64,000 nt of DNA from Orrella marina (GTDB taxonomy: Bacteria > Pseudomonadota > Gammaproteobacteria > Burkholderiales > Burkholderiaceae_B): NCBI RefSeq assembly GCF_003058465.1, contig NZ_CP028901.1, positions 62,001 through 126,000 on the forward strand, written 5' to 3'. The position numbers were made by a program, and so were the translations under genes. This document shows, piece after piece, positions 18,505-27,048 of the stretch. Numbering within the stretch: position 1 is the stretch's first letter; each line of letters starts with the position of its first letter. A model generated the notes under the pieces. It was given only the letters and a program-made list of their open reading frames with translations, was not told the DNA's origin and did no database searches.

Positions 18505-19301
18505 GCGATGCGACGCAGACCCGACCAGATGCAGTGCAAAGCCCGGCACACTCGGACAGTATGAGTCGCGTACCAGGTGAGCCGCTGATCCGCTTGCGCG
18601 GGATCACCAAAGTCTATGGCGAAGGTGCGCTGGCGTTCAAGGCACTCAAAGGGATTGATCTGGACGTTCATGCGGGTGAGTTTGTTGCCATCATGGGGCC
18701 CAGTGGCTCTGGCAAATCGACCGCCATGAACATTCTGGGATGTCTGGATACACCGACCGCGGGCGAGTATCTGTTCAAAGGTGTCGGTGTGCATACACTG
18801 GATCGCAATCAGCGCGCCATTCTCAGGCGTACTGCGCTCGGATTTGTGTTTCAAGGTTTCAATCTGCTGGCTCGGACTTCGGCGCTGGAGAATGTGGAAC
18901 TGCCCCTCTTGTACCGGGGTGAGCCCGCCCCGGTCAGAAGGAAGCTGGCCATGGACGCACTCCGACTGGTCGGTCTGAATGGCTGGGAGAAAAACACCCC
19001 GGCCGAACTGTCTGGGGGGCAGCAGCAGCGGGTGGCGATTGCTCGCGGGATCGTGACAAATCCCCTGGTGCTGCTGGCAGACGAACCCACTGGCAACCTG
19101 GATACCTCTCGCAGCAAGGAGATCATGAGCCTGTTGTCACAACTGAATCAGGACAAGGGCATCACCGTGCTGATGGTGACTCATGAGTCCGAGATGGCAG
19201 CTTATGCGCAACGGATCGTGACATTTGTGGATGGCGAGGTTCGCAGCGACGTGTTTCAGACGGCCACGGTGGGATCTGCCACCGGCATGGAGAACGATTA
19301 A
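18501..19301 (+). CDS. MacB/LolD-type ABC transporter ATPase
   Basis: 266 residues with Walker [11 protein letters not shown]-loop in FVFQGFNLL, signature [14 protein letters not shown], Walker [13 protein letters not shown] and H-loop TVLMVTHE. This is the LolD/MacB ATPase class that drives mechanotransmission pumps. In classical MacB the ATPase and permease are one chain; here they are separate. The GTG at 18501 overlaps the adaptor's TGA and has AGGAG 8 bases upstream; ATG at 18561 is an alternative that would drop 20 non-conserved residues. It shares one base with the next gene. Confidence 0.92.
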   Translation: MSDATQTRPDAVQSPAHSDSMSRVPGEPLIRLRGITKVYGEGALAFKALKGIDLDVHAGEFVAIMGPSGSGKSTAMNILGCLDTPTAGEYLFKGVGVHTLDRNQRAILRRTALGFVFQGFNLLARTSALENVELPLLYRGEPAPVRRKLAMDALRLVGLNGWEKNTPAELSGGQQQRVAIARGIVTNPLVLLADEPTGNLDTSRSKEIMSLLSQLNQDKGITVLMVTHESEMAAYAQRIVTFVDGEVRSDVFQTATVGSATGMEND

Positions 19302-20509
19302 TGTGGGGTAACGCATTTCTACTCGCGTTCAGAGCGATTCGCCGCAACTTGCTGCGTTCGTTTCTGACCGTGCTGGGTATCGTGATCGGTGTGGGGGCAG
19401 TCGTGACCATGGTGACCCTGGGCAATGGTGCAACCCAGATGGTGTCTGACAGCATTTCCAGTCTGGGTAGTAACCTGCTCGTGATGCGTCCGAGCCAGCG
19501 ACTCGGACCCGGGAGCGATGCAGCCGGTTCAACGAGTTTCAGGATGCAGGACGTTGACGCGTTGCGAGAGCAGATTCCGAGTCTCAAGGCGGTTGCCCCA
19601 TCCGTGAGTCGCGGTATCACGCTCGTGTCAGATGGCAAGAACTGGTCCTCCAGCGTGGTTGGCACCAATAACGAGTACTTCATCACGGGTAACTGGAATC
19701 TCGCGGACGGGCGAGTCTTCACGCAGGACGAGCTCAACGCGGGTCGATCGGTGTGTGTGATCGGGCAGACAGTGCGTCAGGAGTTGTTTGGCGCGATCAA
19801 TCCGATTGGTGACCGGATCCGGATTCGGAATTTTGACTGCGAGATCATCGGTCTGCTTTCGCCCAAAGGCCAGGGCGCAATGGGTATGGACCAGGACGAT
19901 GTGGTGCTCTTGCCACTGACTACCATGCAGCGCCGAATTGCCGGCAACACGAATGTCAGTACAGTACTGCTTTCCATGACAGACAATGCGGATGTCGATC
20001 AGACCATCCGCTCCATCAGTCAGCTGATGCGCGAACGGCGAAAACTCGCCTCGGGTGATCCGGATAATTTCAGCATCATGGACACCAAACAGATTGCGCA
20101 GACGCTGTCCGGGACGATCCAGACCATGACCGGGTTGCTGGGCGCCGTTGCGGCGGTCAGTCTGCTCGTGGGAGGAATCGGTATCATGAACATCATGCTG
20201 GTATCGGTCACCGAACGGACTCGTGAAATCGGGATTCGACTGGCGATCGGGGCGCTTGAGCGCGAGGTGCTGTTGCAGTTCCTGATCGAAGCGGTGGTGC
20301 TGTCGGCCATTGGCGGACTGGTGGGGTTGATTCTTGCGTTTCTTGCTTGCCTGGTCGTCACGGACCTCATGTCAATGCCCTTTCTGTTTAACCCCGCGAT
20401 TAACGTGACGGCGTTTGTCTTTTCCGCATTGATTGGCGTGGTGTTCGGGTTCTTTCCGGCCAGACGCGCTGCGCGCCTGGATCCGATTGATGCGTTAAGA
20501 CACGAGTAA
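19301..20509 (+). CDS. MacB-like ABC transporter permease (FtsX family)
   Basis: 402 residues. N-terminal transmembrane helix (about 22-42, FLTVLGIVIGVGAVVTMVTL), a large periplasmic MacB core domain (about 45-275), then three helices of the FtsX fold (AVAAVSLLVGGIGIMNIMLVSVTERTREIGIRLAIGA and the last two near 325-390). The ERTREIGIR coupling motif contacts the ATPase. It would transmit ATP-driven movement to the periplasmic adaptor and outer membrane channel, pushing substrate out of the periplasm. The ATG overlaps the ATPase stop by one base, so translation is coupled. Confidence 0.92.
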   Translation: MWGNAFLLAFRAIRRNLLRSFLTVLGIVIGVGAVVTMVTLGNGATQMVSDSISSLGSNLLVMRPSQRLGPGSDAAGSTSFRMQDVDALREQIPSLKAVAPSVSRGITLVSDGKNWSSSVVGTNNEYFITGNWNLADGRVFTQDELNAGRSVCVIGQTVRQELFGAINPIGDRIRIRNFDCEIIGLLSPKGQGAMGMDQDDVVLLPLTTMQRRIAGNTNVSTVLLSMTDNADVDQTIRSISQLMRERRKLASGDPDNFSIMDTKQIAQTLSGTIQTMTGLLGAVAAVSLLVGGIGIMNIMLVSVTERTREIGIRLAIGALEREVLLQFLIEAVVLSAIGGLVGLILAFLACLVVTDLMSMPFLFNPAINVTAFVFSALIGVVFGFFPARRAARLDPIDALRHE

Positions 20510-20726
20510 CGATCAGATCTGGCCCCGGGCGCTACCAGCGGCGGATTAGCCGCATTCAGGACCAGACAATCGAGACGTTCAGCTTGATTGATGCCCGTCA
20601 GAGCAAAAAAGGTGGCTTGCATGGCTGAACCGCACACCTTCCGTGGTTATTGGGGTTCAGTGCGCGGGTATCAAGCCAGAACCCAGGGAATCAGTTCGCC
20701 GGCCTGTCGTGCTTAGTCTGATGACG

Positions 20727-21035
20727 CTATTTGCTATCAGATGTAAACACCTGCTCCATATTCTTCGCATCGAGCAGGTTTCGTGCCCATCGAGACAGCT
20801 CTTCGGGGCTTGCGTTCTCGAGGCGCAGCAGAATGTCCTCAGGGATAGGCCCAAAGCGATACGACATCGTGTCAGCCAGTTGCGCTGCCTGGCCTTGTCG
20901 GATCCCTTTCTCGATCCCTTTCTCGATCCCTTTCTCGATCCCTTCCTGTCGCCATTGTTCTTCCCAGTTACGTGTGTTCATAAGCATGTTGATGACCTCG
21001 GAAATGCTGATTGTGGACGAAGCGTTCAGGTTGTC
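20727..21035 (-). pseudogene. Duplicated C-terminal fragment of the Rpn-family nuclease gene
   Basis: Encodes the same C-terminal sequence as the full gene: NASSTISISEVINMLMNTRNWEEQWRQ, a run of EKGI repeats, then AAQLADTMSYRFGPIPEDIL. It has four and a half EKGI units where the complete gene has fewer. There is no nuclease core, so it is a by-product of tandem duplication. Whether any start is used is unknown. It could serve as a recombination donor for changing repeat number in the full copy. Confidence 0.8.
20901..20948. repeat. 12-bp minisatellite in the rpn fragment (four units)
   Basis: Three exact GATCCCTTTCTC units followed by one variant, GATCCCTTCCTG. On the minus strand each codes for Glu-Lys-Gly-Ile. 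The matching tract in the intact gene (21326-21361) has three units. Confidence 0.95.
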
Positions 21036-21448
21036 GGTGGCTTGCATGGCTGAACCGCACACCTTCCGTGGTTATTGGGGTTCAGTGCGCGGGTATCAAG
21101 CCAGAACCCAGGGAATCAGTTCGCCGGCCTGTCGTGCTTAGTCTGATGACGCTATTTGCTATCAGATGTAAACACCTGCTCCATATTCTTCGCATCGAGC
21201 AGGTTTCGTGCCCATCGAGACAGCTCTTCGGGGCTTGCGTTCTCGAGGCGCAGCAGAATGTCCTCAGGGATAGGTCCAAAGCGATACGACATCGTGTCAG
21301 CCAGTTGCGCTGCCTGGCCTTGTCGGATCCCTTTCTCGATCCCCTTCTCGATCCCTTCCTGTCGCCATTGTTCTTCCCAGTTACGTGTGTTCATAAGCAT
21401 GTTGATGACCTCGGAAATGCTGATTGTGGACGAAGCGTTCAGGTTCTC
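21036..21448. repeat. Tandem duplication, right copy (413 bp), inside the rpn 3' end
   Basis: Matches 20611-21035 with an offset of 425 bases, falling to 413 after the shorter 12-bp tract. Similarity ends after GTTCAGGTT at about 21445. The left copy continues there directly into the start of the right copy, the expected junction of a direct tandem duplication. Confidence 0.9.
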
Positions 21449-22252
21449 TTGTGACCCAGTCTTGCATTGATGCAAGGCTGGCAAACTGCGGGGCAACACG
21501 ACAGAATGAAGCCAGTTAGCGAAGACGTCTTGCGTACTGCTGTTGCCTTGCGAACCGGATTCGTGGAGCTCGCCGGATTGCTGTTGCCCGAGTGACGGTT
21601 GAGTCAGGCTCACCAGACGGTGTATCAAGTCGATCACATCGTCGCGCCCTTTGTTGTGCTCAAGCCGGAACTGTAACCATGCCAGATTGTCCTGCAGATC
21701 GGCATCGGTGATTGCCCCGGGGGTTGCCGTGCTCTCCAGAACTTGTCGGGTCAGAGTCTGAGTGTCAAGTAAAATATATTTTAGCCTGGGCTGAAATGGT
21801 TCGAGCAAGTCGTTAACCGGCAAGATCAGGTCCCGTATCTGGTGCGGTGCCTTCCAGCGTCGGATTCCGCTGTAGAGCACGATCGGAATCATGGCCGGTA
21901 ACAGACCGCCGGTGGCCTGGGTGTCTTGCCCGGCTTGCCTGCTGCGCAGGTCTTCGTACAGCAGGCCGCGGTAAGTCATCATGCGCAGCGCCATGTCCTG
22001 TCGAGGTTGTGACTGGTGTTCGACATGGATCTGGATGCACGCAGGCTGGTCGTCCAGGGTACGTGCCTGCCAGAGGATATCGACACGGCGCTGGCGCAGA
22101 CGGGTGGTGACGAGATCGGTGCAATCGCCTGGGCGAAGGGTGTCAAGATCAAGCGTCACGCCAAGCTGGCGCAGCCATGGCAGGCGTAGCAAGTCACGCA
22201 TCACGGCGTGGTTGCCAAAGAGCTGTCGATAGCTAGGGTCGTTCTGGGTCAT
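21152..22252 (-). CDS. Rpn-family recombination-promoting nuclease / PD-(D/E)XK transposase-like protein
   Basis: About 366 residues. The N-terminus (SYRQLFGNHAVMRDLLR) and the core VDILWQAR...ACIQIHVEHQSQPRQDMALRMMTYRGLLYEDL match the Rpn/PDDEXK_1 family, DNA endonucleases linked to RecA-independent recombination. The catalytic core is the VDIL Asp plus the IHVEHQSQ Glu-x-Gln strand. The C-terminus has EKGI repeats and a DUF4351-like tail (MSYRFGPIPEDILLRLENASPEELSRWARNLLDA). The start at 22252 is where family similarity begins; the frame extends another 55 codons. The C-terminal third is duplicated downstream. Rpn genes are often unstable in just this repeat region, so copy number may modulate the protein. 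Confidence 0.85.
   Translation of the reverse strand: MTQNDPSYRQLFGNHAVMRDLLRLPWLRQLGVTLDLDTLRPGDCTDLVTTRLRQRRVDILWQARTLDDQPACIQIHVEHQSQPRQDMALRMMTYRGLLYEDLRSRQAGQDTQATGGLLPAMIPIVLYSGIRRWKAPHQIRDLILPVNDLLEPFQPRLKYILLDTQTLTRQVLESTATPGAITDADLQDNLAWLQFRLEHNKGRDDVIDLIHRLVSLTQPSLGQQQSGELHESGSQGNSSTQDVFANWLHSVVLPRSLPALHQCKTGSQENLNASSTISISEVINMLMNTRNWEEQWRQEGIEKGIEKGIRQGQAAQLADTMSYRFGPIPEDILLRLENASPEELSRWARNLLDAKNMEQVFTSDSK
21326..21361. repeat. 12-bp minisatellite in the intact rpn gene (three units)
   Basis: Units GATCCCTTTCTC, GATCCCCTTCTC and GATCCCTTCCTG, coding on the minus strand for Glu-Gly/Lys-Gly-Ile repeats in a predicted coiled or extended linker. Confidence 0.93.
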
Positions 22253-22492
22253 GGGTATTTCTGGATCAGGAAAAAGGTCCACCAGAATAGAGTTGCCACG
22301 AGAAATGCAATAGCCGCAATGTCCACGCTCTGCCATGCGTAAAAATGCCTGATGCTGATCCGTGATGGCCGATCTGGCGCTGCACGCTGCACCAGTGCAT
22401 GCGTCAGTTTGGGGCACAAAGCGCTGAAGGTATGCATTTCACCTGGTTCATGGGCCAACCTGGACTGCTTATGCAGTGCGCGTGTCTCGCCC

Positions 22493-22511
22493 AGGCATCA
22501 TCTTGATGCCT
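22493..22511. promoter_or_regulatory. Perfect palindrome upstream of the urt operon
   Basis: AGGCATCA and TGATGCCT flank three bases. It lies about 195 bases upstream of the sigma-54 promoter, a typical distance for an activator site, and about 240 bases upstream of the rpn ATG. It does not match the NtrC consensus. No T run follows, so a terminator is less likely. Confidence 0.35.
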
Positions 22512-22688
22512 TGACTCATGATAGGTGTGCCCTTGCCAGCGTACCCCATCGATCCAGGCGATCCCGGATCGTTTGCTCATGCCGGATCACCATAGCGCCT
22601 TGCATCTGCGACTTTGACATCATCAGACGTCACCGTGCATGTTGATTGCTGGCAAAAAGTTCCCCGTTTACACAAGCCGACCCGTTTC

Positions 22689-22704
22689 TGGCACGGAAAT
22701 TGCT
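22689..22704 (+). promoter_or_regulatory. Sigma-54 promoter of the urt operon
   Basis: TGGCACG, four bases, TTGCT: the -24 GG (22690-22691) and -12 GC (22702-22703) are exactly 10 bases apart and every consensus position fits. It is 82 bases upstream of the urtA ATG. This points to nitrogen-limitation control through NtrC; no clear NtrC site was found by eye. Confidence 0.85.
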
Positions 22705-22785
22705 TTGCAATCGTGTGCCCTGGTGGTTGTCGTGCGAGGGCCATACCCGCAAGTCTGATCCACCTCATCCAATAGGAGTACAACC

Positions 22786-24038
22786 ATGAAACGCAGACTC
22801 ATGCTCAAGCAACTCTCGGCGGCCTGCCTGCTCGCTTCGGTCGGCTGGATGCCACAGTCATTTGCCGCGACTGACACCATCAAGGTCGGCATCCTGCACT
22901 CGCTTTCCGGGACGATGGCGATCTCGGAGACCTCCCTCAAGGACGTAGCTCTTATGACCATTGATGAGATCAATGCCAAAGGCGGGGTGATGGGCAAGAT
23001 GCTCGAGCCCGTGGTCGTGGACCCGGCCTCCAACTGGCCACTGTTTGCCGAGAAGGCACGCGAGCTGTTGACCAAGGACCAGGTCGCAGTCGTGTTTGGT
23101 TGCTGGACCTCGGTGTCACGCAAGTCGGTTCTTCCCGTGTTCGAGGAGCTTAACGGGTTGCTCTTCTACCCGGTGCAGTACGAAGGAGAAGAGCTCGAGA
23201 TGAATGTGTTCTACACCGGAGCCGCGCCCAACCAGCAGGCCATTCCAGCAGTCGAGTATTTGTTGAGCGAGGATGGGGTGGGGCCAAGCGCTTTGTACTG
23301 CTGGGCACCGACTATGTCTACCCCCGTACAACCAACAAGATCCTGCGTCAGTTTCTCAACAAGCAGGGCATCACTGATGCGAATATTGAAGAGATCTACA
23401 CACCGTTTGGACACTCCGACTACCAGACCATTGTTGCCAACATCAAGAAGTTTGCCCAGGGTGGCAAGACAGCTGTGGTGTCGACTATCAATGGTGACTC
23501 CAACGTACCCTTCTATAAGGAACTGGGCAATGCAGGCCTGAAGGCCACCGACGTGCCCGTTGTCGCATTCTCGGTCGGTGAAGAGGAACTCAGAGGCGTG
23601 GATACCAAGCCACTGGTAGGCCACCTTGCCGCCTGGAACTATTTTGAGTCCCTGGAGAACCCGCAGAACAAGGCGTTCGTCGAAAAGTGGAAAGCCTACG
23701 CCAAGGACAAGAACCTGCCGAACTGGCAGACCGCCGTGACAAACGATCCGATGGAGGCAACCTACATCGGCATCAACATGTGGAAGCAGGCTGTCGAGCA
23801 GGCAGGCACGACCAATGTCGACAATGTCATTGAGGCCATGGGTGGTCAGACCTTTGCAGCGCCCGACGGATACACAATCAAGATGGATGAGACCAATCAT
23901 CATCTGCACAAGCCTGTCTACATTGGGGAAATCCAGCCAGATGGCCAGTTCGAAGTGGTCTGGCAGACCGATGGTCCGGTCCGGGCCCAGCCATGGAGCC
24001 CATTCATTCCGGGTAACGAGGACAAACAGGGACTCTGA
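22786..24038 (+). pseudogene. urtA: Urea ABC transporter substrate-binding protein UrtA, frameshifted
   Basis: Encodes a periplasmic urea-binding protein: a signal peptide to about residue 28 (QSFAA), then [18 protein letters not shown]. The reading frame breaks near 23275-23283. The first frame reads LLSEDGVGP and then nonsense. The next frame continues with [23 protein letters not shown] and the whole conserved C-terminal lobe, ending at 24038. Adding one G to the four-G run at 23275-23278 restores EDGGGAKRF, the family sequence. The change is either a recent mutation that would disable the transporter or a sequencing error; everything else in the gene and operon is intact. The gene is first in urtABCDE. 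Confidence 0.93.
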
Positions 24039-24123
24039 TCCGCGGTGTGCCCAGTTGGCATAGCTGTCTGAGCTCAGGGTGAGCGGCCAGTCTCTCTGGT
24101 CGCAAGTTCTCAGACAGCGAGTG

Positions 24124-24167
24124 CACGCCACATGCGCGCCACATGTACGCCACATGTACGCCACATG
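24124..24167. repeat. 11-bp tandem repeat between urtA and urtB
   Basis: Four units: CACGCCACATG, CGCGCCACATG, TACGCCACATG and TACGCCACATG. The tract ends 41 bases before the urtB start and would be in the operon mRNA. Confidence 0.85.
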
Positions 24168-24208
24168 CACACCAGATAGAAATCGACCCGATATCGGAGC
24201 ACATGGAC

Positions 24209-25870
24209 ATGCAGAACTTGGCACGAGGATGGCTGACAATCCTGTTTCTGATATCGGGGCTGTTTTCCGGGGCGTTGTCTGCCCAGGCACCTGAGGCTGT
24301 CCCCGGTGATCAGGACTGGCCCGTCAAGGTATCGCGACTGGCGACTGATCTGGCCAGTTCTGATACGACCACCCGGCTCGGAGCGATCGAGGCGCTTGGA
24401 CTCTCACGAGAGGTTCGCGCCCTCGAGGTCCTGCAGGCGCTTGCCCAGTCGACTCTTTACGTTAGTGCATCGGGTGACATGGTGATCGAAACAGAGCCGG
24501 ACCAGTTTCTGGACGTGACGACTGGTCAACCTGTTATCTCGACCAGTGCGCCCGGTTCAGAACTGCGTAAAGTCCGGATGAACAACCGGTTGCGTTCGGC
24601 CTTACAGTCAGCCCTGGCCAGTTCGGAGTTGCTCGGTGGCAGCGCTGCCCGGCGACTGGCCGCTGCACGCCGCCTGCAGGGTGAAGCGGACCCGGCGCGT
24701 CTGCCCATCCTGCAGCAAGCCCTCGAAAGCGAGACCCGCGCCGAGATCAGGGACGCAATCGAGATTGCGATAGCCAGCGCCAGCTTGCGGTCAGACGATC
24801 TCGCGACCCGTCTCATGGCAATCGAGAAACTGGGTGAGTCCGGATCCGGGCAGTTCATCAGCGTGCTGACGGGTCTGCTTGCAAGCGATGCGCAGGGCAA
24901 TCCGGTTGAGTCGGTCGAAGTACGCGAAGCGGCTCAGGATGCTCTGGACCGGATCCGATCCTGGCAGCAACTGCAGTCCTGGGTGGGTAACCTTTTTTAC
25001 GGGGTTAGCCTGGGCAGCGTTCTGTTGCTGGCCGCGCTCGGACTGGCGATCACCTTTGGTCTCATGGGTGTGATCAATATGGCTCATGGCGAACTGCTGA
25101 TGATTGGCGCGTACTCCACTTATCTCGTTCAGTCCGTCTTCAAGCTCTGGTTTCCGCAGGCCATGGACTGGTATGTCCTTGCAGCCCTGCCAGTGGCCTT
25201 TGTCATCGCTGGATCCGTGGGCATGGTGCTTGAGCGTACTGTCATCCGCTGGCTGTACGGCCGTCCGCTGGAAACCTTGCTGGCGACCTGGGGCGTGAGT
25301 CTCATCTTGATGCAGGGCGTGCGCACCCTGTTTGGCGCACAGAATGTCGAAGTCTCCAACCCGTCCTGGATGTCAGGCGGAGTGCAGGTCATGGGTAGCC
25401 TGGTGCTCAGTTACAACCGGATCGCGATTGTGGTGTTCGCCTTTCTGGTGGTGATGCTGGTCTGGGTCATTCTCCAGCACACCCGGCTGGGACTGTTTGT
25501 GCGGGCGATCACTCAGAACCGCACCATGGCCGGGTGTGTCGGGGTGCCCACCGGACGCATTGACATGCTGGCGTTCGGACTCGGGTCCGGTATTGCTGGA
25601 CTGGCCGGGGTTGCACTCTCGCAGCTGGGAAATGTGGGACCTGATCTGGGGCGTGCCTATATTGTCGACTCATTCATGGTGGTGGTGCTGGGGGGTGTCG
25701 GACAGCTGGCCGGAACCGTGGTGGCCGCGATCGGTCTGGGCACGCTCAACAAATTCATTGAACCCTTCACGGGGACTGTGATCGCCAAGATCGCCATCCT
25801 CATGTTCATCATTCTGTTTGTGCAGAAACGGCCGCAAGGGCTGTTCGCACCCAAAGGCCGGAGCGCGTGA
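24209..25870 (+). CDS. urtB: Urea ABC transporter permease UrtB
   Basis: 553 residues, a LivH-type permease with the long N-terminal extension seen in UrtB. A signal-like segment (WLTILFLISGLFSGALSAQA) leads a periplasmic region of about 240 residues with HEAT-like Ala/Arg/Leu repeats. Eight or so membrane helices follow from SVLLLAALGLAITFGLMGVINMAHGELLMIGAYSTYL, the branched-chain amino acid/urea permease motif. The EAA-like loop is present near the C-terminus. The ATG at 24209 has GGAG 9 bases upstream; the ATG at 24203 is too close to it. The stop overlaps urtC by one base. Confidence 0.94.
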   Translation: MQNLARGWLTILFLISGLFSGALSAQAPEAVPGDQDWPVKVSRLATDLASSDTTTRLGAIEALGLSREVRALEVLQALAQSTLYVSASGDMVIETEPDQFLDVTTGQPVISTSAPGSELRKVRMNNRLRSALQSALASSELLGGSAARRLAAARRLQGEADPARLPILQQALESETRAEIRDAIEIAIASASLRSDDLATRLMAIEKLGESGSGQFISVLTGLLASDAQGNPVESVEVREAAQDALDRIRSWQQLQSWVGNLFYGVSLGSVLLLAALGLAITFGLMGVINMAHGELLMIGAYSTYLVQSVFKLWFPQAMDWYVLAALPVAFVIAGSVGMVLERTVIRWLYGRPLETLLATWGVSLILMQGVRTLFGAQNVEVSNPSWMSGGVQVMGSLVLSYNRIAIVVFAFLVVMLVWVILQHTRLGLFVRAITQNRTMAGCVGVPTGRIDMLAFGLGSGIAGLAGVALSQLGNVGPDLGRAYIVDSFMVVVLGGVGQLAGTVVAAIGLGTLNKFIEPFTGTVIAKIAILMFIILFVQKRPQGLFAPKGRSA

Positions 25871-27048
25871 TGACCAAATCCATTTCGATATCAACCGGGT
25901 CAGATCCGGGGCAGGGTGCAAGAGTGCGCACTGAGTTCCCTTCAGTTTCGGGGTCATTTTCCGGGGCACGCACTGGTCTGTTCAGCGCGCGCGCCTATGG
26001 CGCGATCCTGACAGTTGCTGCCGTCCTGGCCTTGCTCCCTGCGCTCAATCTCATCCTGCCCGAGGCGCACGCGCTGTACGTGCCGGATTACACAGTCAGC
26101 CTCTTAGGGAAGTTTCTGTGTTTTGCGCTGGCGGCGCTCGCGCTGGATCTGGTCTGGGGGTACGCAGGCATCCTGTCGCTGGGACATGGACTGTTCTTTG
26201 CACTGGGAGGCTATGCGCACGGGATGTACCTGATGCGGGCATCGACCCCGACCCCGCAGGCGCTCCCCGAGTTCATGGTGTTTCTGAGCTGGAAGGAGAT
26301 ACCCTGGTACTGGAGTTTCACCGAGTACGCACCATATGCCTGGCTGCTGGCGCTGGTGGCGCCGGGGCTGCTGGCATTCGTGTTCGGGTACTTTGCGTTT
26401 CGCTCGCGCATCACTGGCGTGTACTTCTCCATCATCACCCAGGCGCTGACGTTTGCCGCCATGTTGCTTTTCTTCAGGAACGAGACCGGTTTTGGTGGCA
26501 ACAACGGATTTACTGGCTTCAAGACCATACTGGGATTCGACATCACCTCGGCCCAGACCCGGGCAGGCCTGTACTGGGTCAGCCTGATGGCATTGCTCGG
26601 TTGCCTGCTGCTGGCTCGCGCCATCACCCAGTCCAAGCTCGGCCGGGTTCTGACTGCCATCCGGGATGCCGAGAGCCGGATGCGGTTCCTGGGATACGAG
26701 CCGCTGGGTTTCAAGCTTTTTGTGTGGACCGTCTCGGCCATGATGTGCGGTCTGGCCGGCGCGCTCTATGTGACCCAGGTCGGCATCATCAATCCGAGCG
26801 AAATGTCGCCGGAGAACTCGATTGAAATGGTGGTCTGGGTGGCCACGGGTGGCCGTGGCACACTGGTAGGCCCAATCATCGGTGCGGGGACGGTCAACGC
26901 ACTCAAGACCTGGTTCACCAGTGCCTTTCCCGAGTACTGGTTATACGCCCTGGGTCTGCTGTTCGTGCTGGTCACCGTGTTGCTACCCCAGGGCATCGTG
27001 GGTCTTGCCAGAAAACTGCTGCAACGCAAACAGGAGCGCCTGGCATGA
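25870..27048 (+). CDS. urtC: Urea ABC transporter permease UrtC
   Basis: 392 residues, LivM-type permease, partner of UrtB in the inner membrane channel. After a variable 45-residue N-terminus it has about ten membrane helices. Family motifs include LDLVWGYAGILSLGHGLFFALGGYAHGMYL, FFRNETGFGGNNGFTGF and AIRDAESRMRFLGYEPLGFKLFVW. It starts within the urtB stop codon (TGATG) and its own stop overlaps urtD by 4 bases, so urtB-E are translationally coupled. Confidence 0.95.
   Translation: MTKSISISTGSDPGQGARVRTEFPSVSGSFSGARTGLFSARAYGAILTVAAVLALLPALNLILPEAHALYVPDYTVSLLGKFLCFALAALALDLVWGYAGILSLGHGLFFALGGYAHGMYLMRASTPTPQALPEFMVFLSWKEIPWYWSFTEYAPYAWLLALVAPGLLAFVFGYFAFRSRITGVYFSIITQALTFAAMLLFFRNETGFGGNNGFTGFKTILGFDITSAQTRAGLYWVSLMALLGCLLLARAITQSKLGRVLTAIRDAESRMRFLGYEPLGFKLFVWTVSAMMCGLAGALYVTQVGIINPSEMSPENSIEMVVWVATGGRGTLVGPIIGAGTVNALKTWFTSAFPEYWLYALGLLFVLVTVLLPQGIVGLARKLLQRKQERLA

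Larger units (their letters stand above)
20611..21035. repeat. 425-bp tandem duplication, left copy
   Basis: This block is nearly identical to the block starting at 21036. It contains the 3' end of the adjacent rpn gene plus its downstream flank. It differs from the right copy by one extra 12-bp unit (four versus three at 20901-20948) and two substitutions in the part I compared. The fragment stays open as a 111-codon frame (21062 back to 20727) repeating the last 95 or so residues of the nuclease. Confidence 0.93.

Noticed and set aside
20643..21470. Several plus-strand open frames over the duplicated block
   Set aside because: They are antisense to the rpn gene and its fragment; the minus-strand product has clear family features.
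22560..22660. NtrC binding site upstream of the sigma-54 promoter
   Set aside because: No segment matched the GCAC-N-GTGC pattern well enough by eye.
23211..24290. 359-codon minus-strand frame over urtA
   Set aside because: Antisense to urtA; composition shows no family resemblance.
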